The notes beneath the pieces were generated by a model. That model saw nothing but the letters and a program-made list of their open reading frames with translations. It was not told the origin of the DNA and made no database searches. The position numbers were made by a program, and so were the translations under genes. A stretch of DNA of 64,000 nucleotides, taken from NCBI GenBank assembly GCA_003241685.1, contig QFPJ01000013.1, positions 115,549 through 179,548 on the forward strand, written 5' to 3'. This DNA is from Sphingopyxis macrogoltabida. Its GTDB lineage: Bacteria; Pseudomonadota; Alphaproteobacteria; Sphingomonadales; Sphingomonadaceae. Positions within the stretch are counted from its first letter, which is position 1. Each line of letters starts with the position of its first letter. Positions 1 through 9,856 of this stretch are shown in pieces.

Positions 1-138
1 GCGCACCACAAGGACAATCACAGCCGCCGCGGGCTGCTGATGATGGTCAACAAGCGCCGCAGCCTCCTCGACTATCTGAAGAAGAAGGACGAAGGCCGCT
101 ATCAGGCGCTGATCGCGAAGCTGGGTCTTCGCAAGTGA
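1..138 (+). CDS. rpsO: 30S ribosomal protein S15, 3' end only
   Basis: Only the last 45 codons are in the window, read in frame from base 1 to a TGA at 136-138. The peptide begins [13 protein letters not shown] and ends IAKLGLRK, the typical C-terminus of bacterial S15, a small-subunit protein that binds 16S rRNA during 30S assembly. The position just upstream of pnp is the conserved rpsO-pnp order of many proteobacteria. The start and N-terminal half lie outside the window. Confidence 0.95.
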   Translation, partial: AHHKDNHSRRGLLMMVNKRRSLLDYLKKKDEGRYQALIAKLGLRK

Positions 139-149
139 CGCAATCGTTC

Positions 150-174
150 GGCCCCCGGTAACGGGGGCCGTTTA
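150..174 (+). terminator. Hairpin after rpsO
   Basis: An 8-bp GC-rich stem (150-157 with 162-169) closes a GTAA loop and is followed by only a short TTT run. It lies 12 nt after the rpsO stop. It is probably an attenuating terminator or RNA-processing site between rpsO and pnp rather than a strong stop. Confidence 0.6.
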
Positions 175-182
175 CGTATTGC

Positions 183-266
183 GTCATCCCCGCGCAGGCG
201 GGGATTCAGGGCGGCATTCCCCCGACCTGGCAGAATCTGGATCCCCTCCTGAGCGGGGATGCACGA
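183..266. repeat. REP-like double hairpin between rpsO and pnp
   Basis: Two short palindromes, each ATCCCC...GGGGAT (186-205 and 241-260), are separated by about 35 nt. The same two-hairpin architecture recurs at 13489-13563 between gatA and gatB. It resembles the dispersed intergenic palindromes common in sphingomonad genomes. It is not a coding feature. Confidence 0.6.
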
Positions 267-394
267 AAAAAGGGCCGCTCCCGCATCCGGCGGGGCCGCC
301 ATAGGGCAGACAGACGCCCTACACCGCCCCGGGCCGGATTGCCCGGAATCAGAGGCCCCGCCCGGCATAGGGCCCGGCGGGCGAAGGAAATCCC

Positions 395-2707
395 ATGTTT
401 GACGTGAAAAAAGTATCGATCGAGTGGGGCGGTGAAACGCTGACGCTCGAAACGGGCAAGGTTGCCCGCCAGGCCGACGGCGCCGTGATGGCGACGCTGG
501 GCGAAACGGTCGTCCTGTGCGCCGTGACCGCCGCGAAGTCGGTGAAGGACGGGCAGGATTTCTTCCCGCTCACCGTCCATTATCAGGAAAAATATTCGGC
601 CGCCGGCCGCATCCCGGGCGGCTTCTTCAAGCGCGAACGCGGCGCGACGGAAAAGGAAACGCTGGTCAGCCGCCTGATCGACCGTCCGATCCGCCCGCTG
701 TTCCCCGAAGGTTTCTATAACGAGATCAACGCCATCGCTCAGGTGCTGAGCTATGACGGCCATAATGAGCCCGACATCCTCGCGATGGTGGCGGCGTCGG
801 CCGCGCTCACCATTTCGGGCGTGCCCTTCATGGGTCCGATCGGCGCGGCGCGCGTCGGTTATGTCGACGGCGAATATATCCTGAACCCGACCGACGAACA
901 GGTTGCCGAAGGCGACCTCGACCTGGTCGTCGCCGCCACCTACGACGCCGTGATGATGGTCGAATCCGAAGCCAATGAGCTGTCGGAAGAGGTCATGCTG
1001 GGCGCCGTCCTGTTCGCGCACGACGCGTGCAAGGACGTCGTCAAGGCGATCGTCAAGCTCGCCGAACAGGCCGCCAAGGATCCGTGGGACATGGCCGCCG
1101 GCGACGACAATGCCGCGATCAAGGACAAGCTGAAGAAGCTGATCGGCAAGGACATCGCCGCCGCCTACAAGCTGACCGACAAGTCGGCCCGCTCGAACGC
1201 GCTGAACGAAGCGCGCGCGAAGGCGAAGGCGCAGTTCACCGAAGACGGTCTGTCGCCGCAGGACGTCATGGCCGGCATCAAGTTGACCAAGAAGCTGGAA
1301 GCCGAAATCGTCCGCGGCGCCATCCTGAAGGACGGCAAGCGCATCGACGGCCGCACGACGACGCAGATTCGCCCGATCGTCGCCGAAACCCACTTCCTGC
1401 CCCGCGCGCACGGTTCGGCGCTGTTCACCCGCGGCGAAACCCAGACGATCGCCACCGCGACGCTGGGCACCAAGGATGCGGAACAGATGATCGACGGCCT
1501 CAACGGCCTGTCGTACCAGAACTTCATGCTGCACTATAACTTCCCGCCCTATTCGGTCGGTGAAGTCGGCCGCTTCGGCGCGCCGGGCCGCCGCGAAGTC
1601 GGTCACGGCAAGCTGGCATGGCGCGCGCTGCACCCCGTGCTGCCGACGAAGGACGAATTCCCCTATACGATCCGCCTGACCAGCGACATCACCGAATCGA
1701 ACGGTTCGTCGTCGATGGCGTCGGTCTGCGGCGGGTCGCTGGCGATGATGGACGCCGGCGTGCCGATCAAGCGGCCGGTGTCGGGCATCGCGATGGGCCT
1801 GATCCTGGAAGGCAAGGATTATGCGATCCTGTCGGACATCCTGGGCGACGAGGATCACCTCGGCGACATGGATTTCAAGGTCGCGGGCACGTCCGAAGGC
1901 ATCACCACGATGCAGATGGACATCAAGATCGCCGGCATCACGCGCGAAATCTTCGAAGCCGCGCTGACGCAGGCGAAGGAAGGCCGCGCGCATATCCTGG
2001 GCGAAATGAACAAGGCGCTGGGCGAGACCCGCAGCGAATTGTCGGCGCATGCGCCGCGCATCGAAACGATGCAGATCGACAAGGCGAAGATTCGCGACGT
2101 CATCGGCACTGGCGGCAAGGTGATCCGCGAGATCGTCGCGACCACCGGCGCCAAGGTCGACATCGACGACGAGGGCCTGATCAAGATCTCGTCGAGCGAT
2201 CTCGACCAGATCGAAGCCGCCCGCAAGTGGATCAGCGGCATCGTCGAGGAAGCCGAAGTCGGCAAAATCTATGACGGCAAGGTCGTCAACCTCGTCGATT
2301 TCGGGGCGTTCGTGAATTTCATGGGCGGCAAGGACGGGCTGGTCCATGTCAGCGAAATCCGCAACGAGCGCGTCGAAAAGGTCGCCGACGTCCTGTCCGA
2401 AGGCCAGGAGGTCAAGGTCAAGGTGCTCGAGATCGATCCGCGCGGCAAGGTCCGCCTGTCGATGCGCGTCGTCGATCAGGAAACCGGCGAGGAACTGGAA
2501 GACACCCGCCCGCCGCGCGAACCGCGTGAACCGCGCGGCGATCGTGGTCCCCGAGGCGATCGGGGTCGCGACGGTGATCGTGGCCCGCGTGGCGGCGGCG
2601 GTCGCGACCGAGGTCCGCGCCGTGACGGCGGCGATCGCGGCCCGCGCCGCGAACGCAGCGAAGGTCCGGAAGATCAGGGCCATGTGCCCGATTTCCTGAA
2701 GGACTAA
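395..2707 (+). CDS. pnp: Polyribonucleotide nucleotidyltransferase (PNPase)
   Basis: This is a full-length 770-aa PNPase, the 3'-to-5' phosphorolytic exoribonuclease that degrades mRNA in the cytoplasm and in the degradosome. Two RNase PH-like domains fill about residues 1-550. A KH domain with a GTGG loop follows near residue 560, then an S1 RNA-binding domain around 620-695. The last ~65 residues are a low-complexity Arg/Gly/Asp-rich tail (repeated GDRGPR) ending in VPDFLKD; such basic tails could add RNA affinity. The ATG at 395 is preceded by GAAGGA at a proper distance. It follows rpsO, as in many proteobacteria, and a strong terminator closes the unit. Confidence 0.98.
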   Translation: MFDVKKVSIEWGGETLTLETGKVARQADGAVMATLGETVVLCAVTAAKSVKDGQDFFPLTVHYQEKYSAAGRIPGGFFKRERGATEKETLVSRLIDRPIRPLFPEGFYNEINAIAQVLSYDGHNEPDILAMVAASAALTISGVPFMGPIGAARVGYVDGEYILNPTDEQVAEGDLDLVVAATYDAVMMVESEANELSEEVMLGAVLFAHDACKDVVKAIVKLAEQAAKDPWDMAAGDDNAAIKDKLKKLIGKDIAAAYKLTDKSARSNALNEARAKAKAQFTEDGLSPQDVMAGIKLTKKLEAEIVRGAILKDGKRIDGRTTTQIRPIVAETHFLPRAHGSALFTRGETQTIATATLGTKDAEQMIDGLNGLSYQNFMLHYNFPPYSVGEVGRFGAPGRREVGHGKLAWRALHPVLPTKDEFPYTIRLTSDITESNGSSSMASVCGGSLAMMDAGVPIKRPVSGIAMGLILEGKDYAILSDILGDEDHLGDMDFKVAGTSEGITTMQMDIKIAGITREIFEAALTQAKEGRAHILGEMNKALGETRSELSAHAPRIETMQIDKAKIRDVIGTGGKVIREIVATTGAKVDIDDEGLIKISSSDLDQIEAARKWISGIVEEAEVGKIYDGKVVNLVDFGAFVNFMGGKDGLVHVSEIRNERVEKVADVLSEGQEVKVKVLEIDPRGKVRLSMRVVDQETGEELEDTRPPREPREPRGDRGPRGDRGRDGDRGPRGGGGRDRGPRRDGGDRGPRRERSEGPEDQGHVPDFLKD

Positions 2708-2728
2708 GTCTGTTGCCGATCCAATGAG

Positions 2729-2758
2729 AAGGGGCTGCCGAAAGGCGGCCCCTTTCTT
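2729..2758 (+). terminator. Rho-independent terminator of pnp
   Basis: A 9-bp stem (2731-2739 with 2744-2752) around a GAAA tetraloop is flanked by AA and followed by TTTCTT. It starts about 22 nt after the pnp stop codon. No gene was recognised between here and 3007; the only other structure in that stretch is the next hairpin. Confidence 0.85.
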
Positions 2759-2905
2759 GTTATGGCGTTCTTTGCCGCGCCGGCCGCACGGGTCCGGTCC
2801 GGCGCGGGACGTCGACGCTCCGTCGCGCGAGCGGCGGGCCATCGCCCCGGAACCGCGGTGCGCGGGGCGGAGCAGCCTGCCCATCGCAATCACCGGACAA
2901 CAGGC

Positions 2906-2938
2906 GTGAAAAGACCCGCCGGCGATCAGGCCGGCGGG
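2906..2938 (-). terminator. Terminator of the PspC-like gene
   Basis: A 9-bp GC stem (2915-2923 with 2930-2938) closes a 6-nt loop. On the minus strand it is followed by TCTTTTCAC, giving the U-rich tail expected for a terminator of the minus-strand gene ending at 3008. Confidence 0.75.
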
Positions 2939-3007
2939 CCCCTTGTGATGTGGAAATGCGCGGGCCGGTGCTGGTCGCGCCCGATGGGCGGCCGGCCCGG
3001 GGCTGCG

Positions 3008-3187
3008 TTACGGCGCGAGGATCGCGACGGTGATATAGAGCAGCAGCGGCAGGCCGAAGCCCAGCAAAGTCAGCGCCACAAAAGCGACGCGCGTCCACAA
3101 GATGTCGAAACCGAACTGGTCGGCGATGCCGGCGCAAACCCCAAAGAGGATGCCGTCACGACGATTCTTGCGAAAACCCTGTTTCAT
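3008..3187 (-). CDS. Small PspC-domain membrane protein
   Basis: A 59-aa protein beginning MKQGFRKN with a basic head, an RRDGILFGVCAGIAD segment and a hydrophobic C-terminal helix. This is the PspC fold seen in the inner-membrane partner of the phage-shock system and in many stand-alone short proteins. I chose the ATG at 3187 because AAGGA lies just upstream; an in-frame ATG at 3202 has no such site. No pspA, pspB or pspF is visible nearby, so a full Psp response cannot be claimed. A terminator lies about 70 nt downstream. Confidence 0.8.
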   Translation of the reverse strand: MKQGFRKNRRDGILFGVCAGIADQFGFDILWTRVAFVALTLLGFGLPLLLYITVAILAP

Positions 3188-3247
3188 TTCTGTCCTTTCC
3201 ATCCCGGCCGTCGGCCGGCGTTACCATAGGGTGGTCGAACCAACCGG

Positions 3248-3376
3248 TCAGAAGACCAGTTGGCCGACATGCGCGCCATTCTGGCCCGAGATCGCGAGCA
3301 GCATGACCGATGCATAGAGCGAAGCAAAAGCAGCGAGGGCGTAGCTTTTGACCGAGTCAGCGTTGAAGTGAGCCAT
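3248..3376 (-). CDS. Hypothetical 42-aa membrane peptide
   Basis: This short frame starts at an ATG preceded by GGAAAGGAC at good spacing and encodes a peptide beginning MAHFNADSVKSYALAAF, with one hydrophobic stretch of about 18 residues (YALAAFASLYASVMLLAI) and a polar end. It has no family I recognise. It lies upstream of, and in the same direction as, the PspC-like gene, 60 nt away, so the two may be co-transcribed. The clear ribosome binding site and the membrane-like composition support it; an in-frame extension to 3472 lacks a ribosome binding site. Confidence 0.55.
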   Translation of the reverse strand: MAHFNADSVKSYALAAFASLYASVMLLAISGQNGAHVGQLVF

Positions 3377-3632
3377 GATATTGTCCTTTCCTATCCTCCC
3401 AACCGGGCCATCCGGTGGATGTCCGATGTAATGCAGAAGGCGTGCCAATTCGCTCGATTGGCGAAAAACCAAGGTTTTGACGGCAAGGGCTTTTTCATGG
3501 AGCGAGAAAAATCCTGATAGTCAGGATTAATCACCGATGAACGGAAAATTTATCGCATAGTCATGAGGCGCATGCCGCCCACCCGGCGGATGATATGGCG
3601 GCGGCGACGGCATCGGCCGCAGCGGCGCGGGC

Positions 3633-4148
3633 TCAGCCCGGCTGGATCGGATTATTCCGCTGCGCCATTTCGTCGATCTGGATGTTGGCGCCATGGGCGA
3701 TCAGCAACGTCTCGCCATCGGGTATCAGCACCAGCGTCATCCGGTCCCGGCTTGGCGGCACGGTCGTTCCGGCGGGCGTCTTGAAGGCGCCGACCGACCA
3801 GCGCAGGACGGCGACCGCGCCGTTGCCGGGCAGCGGCACGACGGACTCCACCTCTTCCAGCGCCAGCGGCACGCCGCGGAACATGATGTCGAAAAAGGTG
3901 CGGTGGGCGCGGTCGACCTGGTCCTTGCCCTGCCAGTGCATGCCGACGATGTTCACCCAATGAACATCCTTGGCATAGAGCATCGCCATGGCATCCATAT
4001 CTGCGGCGTTCCAGGCGGCGGCATAGGCGTCCGCCAATCGGCGCACCTGGCCGGCGAGGTCGGGCGGCGCGGAGGCCGCGAAGGCAGAAGCTGCCGCCGT
4101 GATCGTCAAGCCGGCCGCGGTGCCGATAAGCAACTGACGTCTTTCCAA
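3633..4148 (-). CDS. Secreted SnoaL/NTF2-like (SgcJ/EcaC-type) protein
   Basis: A protein of about 171 aa with an N-terminal signal (ERRQLLIGTAAGLTITAAASAFA) that has a Tat-like RR followed by a hydrophobic stretch. The mature part has the NTF2-like alpha+beta pattern of the SgcJ/EcaC/DUF4440 group: LADAYAAAWNAADMDAMAMLYAKD followed by strands. Members bind small molecules; the substrate is unknown. No ATG fits. A TTG at 4148 sits 6 nt after GGGAGA and gives the most natural signal peptide, while TTG codons at 4154 and 4187 are alternatives. It is divergent from recF. Confidence 0.75.
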   Translation of the reverse strand: MERRQLLIGTAAGLTITAAASAFAASAPPDLAGQVRRLADAYAAAWNAADMDAMAMLYAKDVHWVNIVGMHWQGKDQVDRAHRTFFDIMFRGVPLALEEVESVVPLPGNGAVAVLRWSVGAFKTPAGTTVPPSRDRMTLVLIPDGETLLIAHGANIQIDEMAQRNNPIQPG

Positions 4149-4331
4149 GGCCAATCTCCCGCCTGTTTCCGTGACCGGACGTCGCAATCTATGTCAGAAA
4201 GCCCGACAATACCATAGGTTTGGATGGGCGGTCGTTCGCCCGGATCGTCCGGCTCCCATGGGCCTTATGCCCTGGCGGGAAACGAACGAAGCCGTTCCTT
4301 CGCTGTGTCAAATCGCCTAGGGCGGTGCGCC

Positions 4332-5441
4332 ATGACGCTGACCCGCCTTTCGCTGACCGATTTTCGCAATCATGCCGCGGCGGAACTCGCGGCCGGACCG
4401 GGGCTGGTGGCGCTGCATGGCGAGAATGGCGCGGGCAAGACCAACATATTGGAGGCGATTTCTCTGCTCGCCCCCGGACGCGGGCTGCGCCGGGCGGCGC
4501 TGACCGATATGGTGCGCGATGGCGCCAGCGGCGGTTTCGCGATCTTTGCCGAGCTTCTGGCGGGCGAGGAACTGGCGCCGGTGGCGCTCGGCACCGGGAT
4601 GGAGCCGGCGCATCCGGGACGCCGCGTCGTGCGGGTCAACGGCGCCGCGGCCGCCGCGACGGCGCTCGGCGAATGGCTGGCGGTGCTGTGGCTGACCCCC
4701 GCGATGGACCGGCTGTTCGTCGAAACGGCGGGCAATCGGCGCCGGTTTCTCGACCGCCTCGTCCTCGCGCTCGATCCGCGCCATGCCCAGCACGGCAATC
4801 GCTATGATGCCGCCTTGCGCGCGCGGGGCAAGCTGCTCGCCGACCTGCCGAACGCCGATGCGCGCTGGCTGACCAGCCTCGAGGCGCAGCTTGCCGAGCA
4901 TGGCGCTGCGATCGACGGCGCCCGCCGCCGGGCGCTGGACCTGCTGACGGCCGAACTCGCAGCGCAGCCCGACGAACCTTTCGCCCGGCCGCTGCTGACG
5001 CTGATCGACCGCGATGGCGCCGAGCGGGCGGGGCCCTGGTCGGAGGAGGCGCTGCGCGACCTGTTCGCGGCGCGCCGCCGGATCGATGCCGCCGCCGGCC
5101 GCGCGACGCAGGGGCCGCACCGCGACGACCTGCACGCCGTCCATGCGGCGACCGGCCGGGCCGCCGCGCGCTGTTCGACCGGCGAGCAGAAGGCGATGCT
5201 GCTGTCGCTCGTCCTCGCGCACAGCGACTGCGTGGCGCGCCTGCGCGATACGCGCCCGATCCTGTTGCTCGACGAAGTTGCCGCGCACCTCGACCCGCGT
5301 CGCCGCGCCGCGCTGTACCAGCGGCTGGCGGGGCAGGGCGGGCAGGCCTGGCTGACCGGAACCGAGGCGGGGCTGTTCGATGCGATGCCGGGCCCCGTCA
5401 CCCGGTTCGAAATCGCGCGCGGCCGGGTTTCGCCCGGCTGA
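4332..5441 (+). CDS. recF: DNA replication and repair protein RecF
   Basis: A 369-aa SMC-like ATPase that binds gapped DNA and helps load RecA in the RecFOR pathway. Walker A is GENGAGKT (residues 30-37), the ABC signature region is [10 protein letters not shown], and Walker B is [13 protein letters not shown]. The start begins [14 protein letters not shown], the usual RecF N-terminus; an upstream in-frame extension does not match the family. It is not next to dnaA/dnaN/gyrB here and converges with the pyrimidine genes to its right. Confidence 0.95.
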   Translation: MTLTRLSLTDFRNHAAAELAAGPGLVALHGENGAGKTNILEAISLLAPGRGLRRAALTDMVRDGASGGFAIFAELLAGEELAPVALGTGMEPAHPGRRVVRVNGAAAAATALGEWLAVLWLTPAMDRLFVETAGNRRRFLDRLVLALDPRHAQHGNRYDAALRARGKLLADLPNADARWLTSLEAQLAEHGAAIDGARRRALDLLTAELAAQPDEPFARPLLTLIDRDGAERAGPWSEEALRDLFAARRRIDAAAGRATQGPHRDDLHAVHAATGRAAARCSTGEQKAMLLSLVLAHSDCVARLRDTRPILLLDEVAAHLDPRRRAALYQRLAGQGGQAWLTGTEAGLFDAMPGPVTRFEIARGRVSPG

Positions 5442-5454
5442 TCGGTATCGGTGG

Positions 5455-6669
5455 TCAGCGAATGCGCTGGCCCCCCTTCCACACCGCCGTCGCGCGGCCC
5501 TGAACCGGCATGCCGTCGAAGGGCGTGTTGCCGGCCCAGGCGGCCATCTTCTTCGCATCGACCTGCCACGGCGTGCCGTCGTCGATCAGGATCAGGTCGG
5601 CCTCGCACCCCGCCTCCAGCCGCCCGGCATCGACGCCGAGCAGCGTCGCGGGATGGGCCGCGAGCAGGTCGAACAGGCGCGACGGCGTGATCCGGCCGTC
5701 GCGGACGAGCCCCAGCCCCATGGCGAGCAGCGTTTCCGCCCCCGCCATGCCGGGCAGCGCCTCGGCAAAGGGCAGGCGCTTGTCTTCGGGACCGCGCGGA
5801 TCGTGGCCCGATGCCAGCACGTCGATCGTGCCGTCGGCGATGGCGGCCAGGCAGGCGTGACGGTCGTCCTCCGACCGCAGCGGCGGCGACAGGCGCGCGA
5901 AGGTGCGGAAATCGGCGGTCGCGGTGTCGGACAGGAACAGATGCGCCGGGGTGATGCCGCATGTCACGGGCAACCCCGCGGCCTTGGCCTTGCGGATCAG
6001 GTCCAGCCCGCGCGCGGTCGTGACCTGCCGGAAATGGATCGGCGCGCCCGTTTCTTCGGCAAGGGCGATGTCGCGCGCGATCGCCATCGCCTCGGCGATC
6101 GCGGGCGCGGAGGCAAGGCCAAGCCGCGTCGCGACCTCGCCATCGGTGGCGACCGCGCCGGCGGTCAGCCCCTCATCCTCGGCATGGGCGATGACGGTGA
6201 GGTTCAGCGACGCGGCATAGGCCAGCACGCGGCGCATGACGCCCGCGTCGGCGATCCGCGCCCGGCCGGTGGCGACGGCGCGCGCGCCCGCCTGTTTCAT
6301 CAGGCCGATCTCGGCAAGTTCCCGCCCCGCCAGACCCTTGGTGGCGGCGGCGATGGGATGGACCCACAGGTCGGGCTTGCCGCCCTTCGCGGCGCGTTCG
6401 ACCAGCCCCGCCCCGTCGAGCGGGCCGCTGTCGGGCATCAGCGCGGCGCGGGTGATGCCGCCGAAGTGGAAGGCGGGCTTGTCGGTCGCGAACACGCCGA
6501 GGTCGATGATCCCCGGCGCCAGCCACTGACCCCGGGCATCGATGATGTCGGCGCCGTCCGGCGCGTCCGACGTGTTCAGCGCGGCGATCCGGCCGTCGAT
6601 GGCGAGCAGCGTCACGCTTTCGCCGCCCAGCAGGCGCGCGTTGGTGATGAAGAGGGGCTTCAGTTCCAT
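5455..6669 (-). CDS. Dihydroorotase-like protein lacking metal ligands (PyrC'/PyrX type)
   Basis: A 404-aa protein with the amidohydrolase fold of multifunctional-type dihydroorotase. The N-terminal strand DxHxH, which binds the two zincs, reads D56-L-G58-V-F60, so both histidines are missing. The C-terminal catalytic stretch usually written TDHAPH reads SGHDPRG. This matches the inactive DHOase paralogues that form a stable complex with aspartate transcarbamoylase in Pseudomonas and others. The ATG at 6669 overlaps the end of pyrB by 10 nt, so the two are translationally coupled. An active pyrC should exist elsewhere in the genome. Confidence 0.9.
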   Translation of the reverse strand: MELKPLFITNARLLGGESVTLLAIDGRIAALNTSDAPDGADIIDARGQWLAPGIIDLGVFATDKPAFHFGGITRAALMPDSGPLDGAGLVERAAKGGKPDLWVHPIAAATKGLAGRELAEIGLMKQAGARAVATGRARIADAGVMRRVLAYAASLNLTVIAHAEDEGLTAGAVATDGEVATRLGLASAPAIAEAMAIARDIALAEETGAPIHFRQVTTARGLDLIRKAKAAGLPVTCGITPAHLFLSDTATADFRTFARLSPPLRSEDDRHACLAAIADGTIDVLASGHDPRGPEDKRLPFAEALPGMAGAETLLAMGLGLVRDGRITPSRLFDLLAAHPATLLGVDAGRLEAGCEADLILIDDGTPWQVDAKKMAAWAGNTPFDGMPVQGRATAVWKGGQRIR

Positions 6670-7655
6670 CCCGGCACCCCCCGCTTGCGGCGCGTCAATA
6701 TGTCGAGGCACGCCATGCGGACCGCGACGCCCATTTCGACCTGTTCGGTGATCGTCGATCGCTGGGGGTCGTCGGCGACGCTGCTGTCGATTTCGACCCC
6801 GCGGTTCATCGGGCCGGGGTGCATGACGATGGCGTCGGGCCGGGCGTTCGCCAGCCGCTGCGGCGTCAGCCCGTAAAGCGCATGATATTCGCGCGCCGAG
6901 GGCAGGTAAGCGCCGTCCATCCGCTCGTTCTGAAGACGCAGCATCATCACGACATCGGCGTCCTTCAGCCCTTCGTCCATGTCGGTGAAGGTGGTGACAT
7001 GCATCCGGTCCATCGCGGGCGGGGTCAGCGTCGGCGGCGCGACCACGCGGACTTCATTGCCGAGCAGCGTCAGGGCCAGGATGTTCGACCGCGCGACCCG
7101 GCTGTGCAGCACGTCGCCGCAGATGGCGATGGTCAGCCCCTCCACCTTGCCCTTGCGCCGGCGGATCGTCAGCGCGTCGAGCAGCGCCTGCGTCGGATGT
7201 TCGTGGCGCCCGTCGCCGGCGTTGAGGACGGGGCAGTCGACCTTGTCGGCGATCAGCTGGACCGCGCCCGACGCGGCATGGCGGATGACGATCGCGTCGG
7301 CGCGCATCGCGTTCAGCGTCATCGCCGTGTCGATCAGCGTTTCGCCCTTCTTCACGCTCGACTGGCCGGCGTGCATGTTGACGACATCGGCGCCGAGCCG
7401 CTTGCCCGCGATCTCGAACGACAGCAGCGTGCGCGTCGAATTTTCGAAAAAGGCGTTGATGATGGTCAGGCCCGCCAGCCGGTCGTCATGCTTGGTCGCC
7501 CCGTTGCGGTTCAACTCGACCCATTCTTCGGCGGCGTCGAGGATGTAGGAAATCTCCCACGGGGTGAGCTGGGCGATGCCGGTCAGGTGGCGATGGCGAA
7601 AGGCATCGCCGCCGGGCGGATAATCGCTGGCGGGTCGGGTGGTGGCGCTTGTCAT
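6660..7655 (-). CDS. pyrB: Aspartate carbamoyltransferase catalytic subunit
   Basis: A 331-aa enzyme joining carbamoyl phosphate and aspartate in de novo pyrimidine synthesis. The carbamoyl-phosphate motif STRT is at residues 73-76. The HPTQALLD segment and a late [10 protein letters not shown] motif, typical of ATCase, are present. I chose the ATG at 7655 giving MTSATTRP; an upstream in-frame extension has no support. There is no pyrI. Instead the gene overlaps the inactive DHOase-like gene, the arrangement of dodecameric ATCase/pseudo-DHOase complexes. Confidence 0.95.
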   Translation of the reverse strand: MTSATTRPASDYPPGGDAFRHRHLTGIAQLTPWEISYILDAAEEWVELNRNGATKHDDRLAGLTIINAFFENSTRTLLSFEIAGKRLGADVVNMHAGQSSVKKGETLIDTAMTLNAMRADAIVIRHAASGAVQLIADKVDCPVLNAGDGRHEHPTQALLDALTIRRRKGKVEGLTIAICGDVLHSRVARSNILALTLLGNEVRVVAPPTLTPPAMDRMHVTTFTDMDEGLKDADVVMMLRLQNERMDGAYLPSAREYHALYGLTPQRLANARPDAIVMHPGPMNRGVEIDSSVADDPQRSTITEQVEMGVAVRMACLDILTRRKRGVPGWN

Positions 7656-7668
7656 TAAAGCCGAGCGT

Positions 7669-7992
7669 TTAGGAGGGGGCGGCGATTCGGGCAAGCGCCG
7701 TGACGAGCGGCGCCAACAAGCCGAACGCCCACAGCGCGAGCAACAGGATCTGGAGCCACAGCCAGATCATCATCCAGGTCGCAAAGGGTTGTTTGCGCGT
7801 CTTGTGCCGGACGAGGCGCGCGGCGGCGACGGTCCCGAACGCGCCGCCGAGGAAGGCCCATGACAGAAGCGTCGCTTCGGATATGCGGCGGCGGCCATGC
7901 TCGGCAAATTGCTTGTCGACGACCATCAGGACGAAGGCGATCAGGTTCGCCGCGATCAGCCAATAGACGATATATTCGATATGGTCGGTCAC
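7669..7992 (-). CDS. DUF1294 membrane protein
   Basis: A 107-aa protein with hydrophobic segments near residues 5-22, 43-58 and 75-100. It has the DUF1294 hallmark: a DK pair after the first helix, then [10 protein letters not shown] and an RHKTRKQPF stretch. The function of the family is unknown. The start is GTG at 7992, overlapping the ruvX stop codon by GTGA, so the two genes are coupled. It ends 14 nt before pyrB, giving a run ruvX-DUF1294-pyrB-pyrC' on the minus strand. Confidence 0.85.
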   Translation of the reverse strand: MTDHIEYIVYWLIAANLIAFVLMVVDKQFAEHGRRRISEATLLSWAFLGGAFGTVAAARLVRHKTRKQPFATWMMIWLWLQILLLALWAFGLLAPLVTALARIAAPS

Positions 7993-8450
7993 GCGCGCGT
8001 CAGGGCGTCGATCGCGCCCTGCAGGATGAACGCCGCCGCGGCGCTGTCGACGCGTTCGGCGCGCTTGGCGCGGCTGACGTCGGCGGCGATCATCGCGCGC
8101 TCGACCGCCGCGGTCGACCAGCGTTCGTCCCACAGCAATATCGGCAGGCCGAGCGGCGCAAGATTGCGCGCGAAGGCCCGCGTGCTTTGCGTGCGCGGAC
8201 TGTCGCTGCCGTCCATGTTCAGCGGCAGGCCGACGACGATGCCGACGACCGACTGCGCAGCGACCAGCGCCCGGAGCGCGTCGAGATCGACCGAGAATTT
8301 CTTGCGGAGGATCGTCTTGTCGGGGGTCGCGAAGCTCCAGTTCGTGTCGCAGAAGGCGACGCCGATCGTCCTGGTGCCGACGTCGAGCCCCGCGAGGCGG
8401 CCGCCGTTCGGGAAACGGGCGGCATATTCGGGGGCGGCGGTGGTGATCAT
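7989..8450 (-). CDS. ruvX: RuvX/YqgF, putative pre-16S rRNA nuclease
   Basis: A 153-aa RNase H-fold protein of the YqgF family, associated with 16S rRNA 5'-end maturation and once described as a Holliday-junction resolvase. Family motifs are visible: [14 protein letters not shown] with the first acidic residue, [11 protein letters not shown] in the middle, [13 protein letters not shown], and a late [10 protein letters not shown]. The ATG at 8450 was chosen over an in-frame TTG at 8471. It overlaps the DUF1294 gene. Confidence 0.9.
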   Translation of the reverse strand: MITTAAPEYAARFPNGGRLAGLDVGTRTIGVAFCDTNWSFATPDKTILRKKFSVDLDALRALVAAQSVVGIVVGLPLNMDGSDSPRTQSTRAFARNLAPLGLPILLWDERWSTAAVERAMIAADVSRAKRAERVDSAAAAFILQGAIDALTRA

Positions 8451-8497
8451 GCTGCTGCCATTAGCTCCCAAATCCCGTCGTTCCTCGCAATGACGGT

Positions 8498-9784
8498 TCA
8501 GGATTGGACCGCGGCGGCCGGAGCGGCTGGCGGGGTAGTCGGCTCCGCCGCCGGCGGGACGGGCGACGGCTTGCCTTCATAGGCCGCGAGCCGGCGCAGG
8601 GCGTCGGCGCGGACATTGGCCCAGAACAGCGTGATGTCGAACACATGGTAATTGTTGCCGGGCAGGACATAGCCGGGCGCATAATCCTTTGCGACCTCCG
8701 CATCGCCGAGCATCAGGAAACCGCGCGTGTCGTCGCACGTCGCGCCGATCCTGCCCGCGATCAGTTCGCCCTGCTTGAAATCGCGACTGGGTTTCAGCGT
8801 GCCGATATTGGTGTCGGCCGCCGCCGCCGTGTCGGGGATGCCGGTGATCGGATTGGTGCACAGCATCCGCGTGTCGGCGCGCGGGCGGCCGTCGAAGCCG
8901 ATCGTGCCGTCATAGGCGGTCGTGACCATTTCGGGATCGGCGGGTTCGGCAAAGCTTGCCCAGCTGAGGATGCAGTTCTTCTGGTCCGGCGTCTGGCAGG
9001 CGGGCAGGCCGAGCGCGGCCAGGTCGGTGTCGACGCTGACCGGCCAGCCGACGATATAGGCCGCGACGATCCGCTTCGCGAGCGGCGTCCCGGCGATCCG
9101 GTTCTTGAGCAGCGTCGTCAGGTGCAGCGCGCCCTGGCTGTGGCCGGCAAGGATGATCGGCTTGTTCGCGGGAATCGCGGCCAGAAAGGCGTCGAACGCC
9201 TGTTCGACATCGCGATAGGCGGCGTCGATCGCCTTGCCCGCCGTCACCCGGTCGCTGGCCAGAAAGGCGCCGAGCGTCGCCTGGCGGTAGCGCGGCGCCC
9301 AGACCTCGCCCGCGTCGGCAAAGGCGCTGGCCATGCCCTGCATGAACAGGGTCGCGCGGTGATTGGCGTCGGCATCGTCGAGCGGCGCGTTCCAGCTCGA
9401 CTTGCTGTAATAGCTGGTCGGATGGACGAAGAAGACGGCGGCGTCGCCCTTTGGCGTCGCGGCGGCTTCGCCGGTCGCGGTGGCGGCGCGGGCGGCCGGG
9501 ACGATCTGGTCGCGTGCCTGCGTGGCGGCGCTGTCCGGCGACGGCGCATCGACGCCCGGCAGGTCGGGCCGCCATGCCGACGGGTCCTTGTCCAGTCCCG
9601 GGCGGGCGAACCACATGGCGGGATCGTCATAGGCGTTCGGGGCCGCCGCCGTCTGTTCGACAAATTCGGTCGAGGGCACGAAGGCGACGCGGCCGAACCA
9701 GCCCGGATTGAGCTGATAGGCGACACCGACGCCCAGCACGAGGATGATGATCGCGGCGATGAAATAGAGGAACTTGCGGGCCAT
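8498..9784 (-). CDS. DUF3089 alpha/beta-hydrolase-like protein
   Basis: A 428-aa protein with one N-terminal membrane anchor or uncleaved signal ([20 protein letters not shown]) and a periplasmic hydrolase-like domain. The family hallmark [11 protein letters not shown] is followed by a nucleophile elbow GHSQG near residue 215, so a serine hydrolase or lipase-like activity is plausible; the substrate is unknown. The C-terminus is rich in Pro and Ala. The ATG at 9784 has a weak GGAG site. Its 3' side carries half of a dispersed repeat (CTCGCAATGACG, 8485-8496). Confidence 0.8.
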   Translation of the reverse strand: MARKFLYFIAAIIILVLGVGVAYQLNPGWFGRVAFVPSTEFVEQTAAAPNAYDDPAMWFARPGLDKDPSAWRPDLPGVDAPSPDSAATQARDQIVPAARAATATGEAAATPKGDAAVFFVHPTSYYSKSSWNAPLDDADANHRATLFMQGMASAFADAGEVWAPRYRQATLGAFLASDRVTAGKAIDAAYRDVEQAFDAFLAAIPANKPIILAGHSQGALHLTTLLKNRIAGTPLAKRIVAAYIVGWPVSVDTDLAALGLPACQTPDQKNCILSWASFAEPADPEMVTTAYDGTIGFDGRPRADTRMLCTNPITGIPDTAAAADTNIGTLKPSRDFKQGELIAGRIGATCDDTRGFLMLGDAEVAKDYAPGYVLPGNNYHVFDITLFWANVRADALRRLAAYEGKPSPVPPAAEPTTPPAAPAAAVQS

Positions 9785-9856
9785 CGGGGCTCCATTGGGA
9801 GAGGGTGAGCGCTATCTGGCTTGCGAAGGCGCGTTAAACAAGCCCAGATGTGGGGC

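Noticed and set aside
206..2893. Very long open frame (895 codons) on the minus strand across pnp
   Set aside because: It is antisense to a clear PNPase gene; GC-rich codon bias keeps the opposite frame open. It has no family features.
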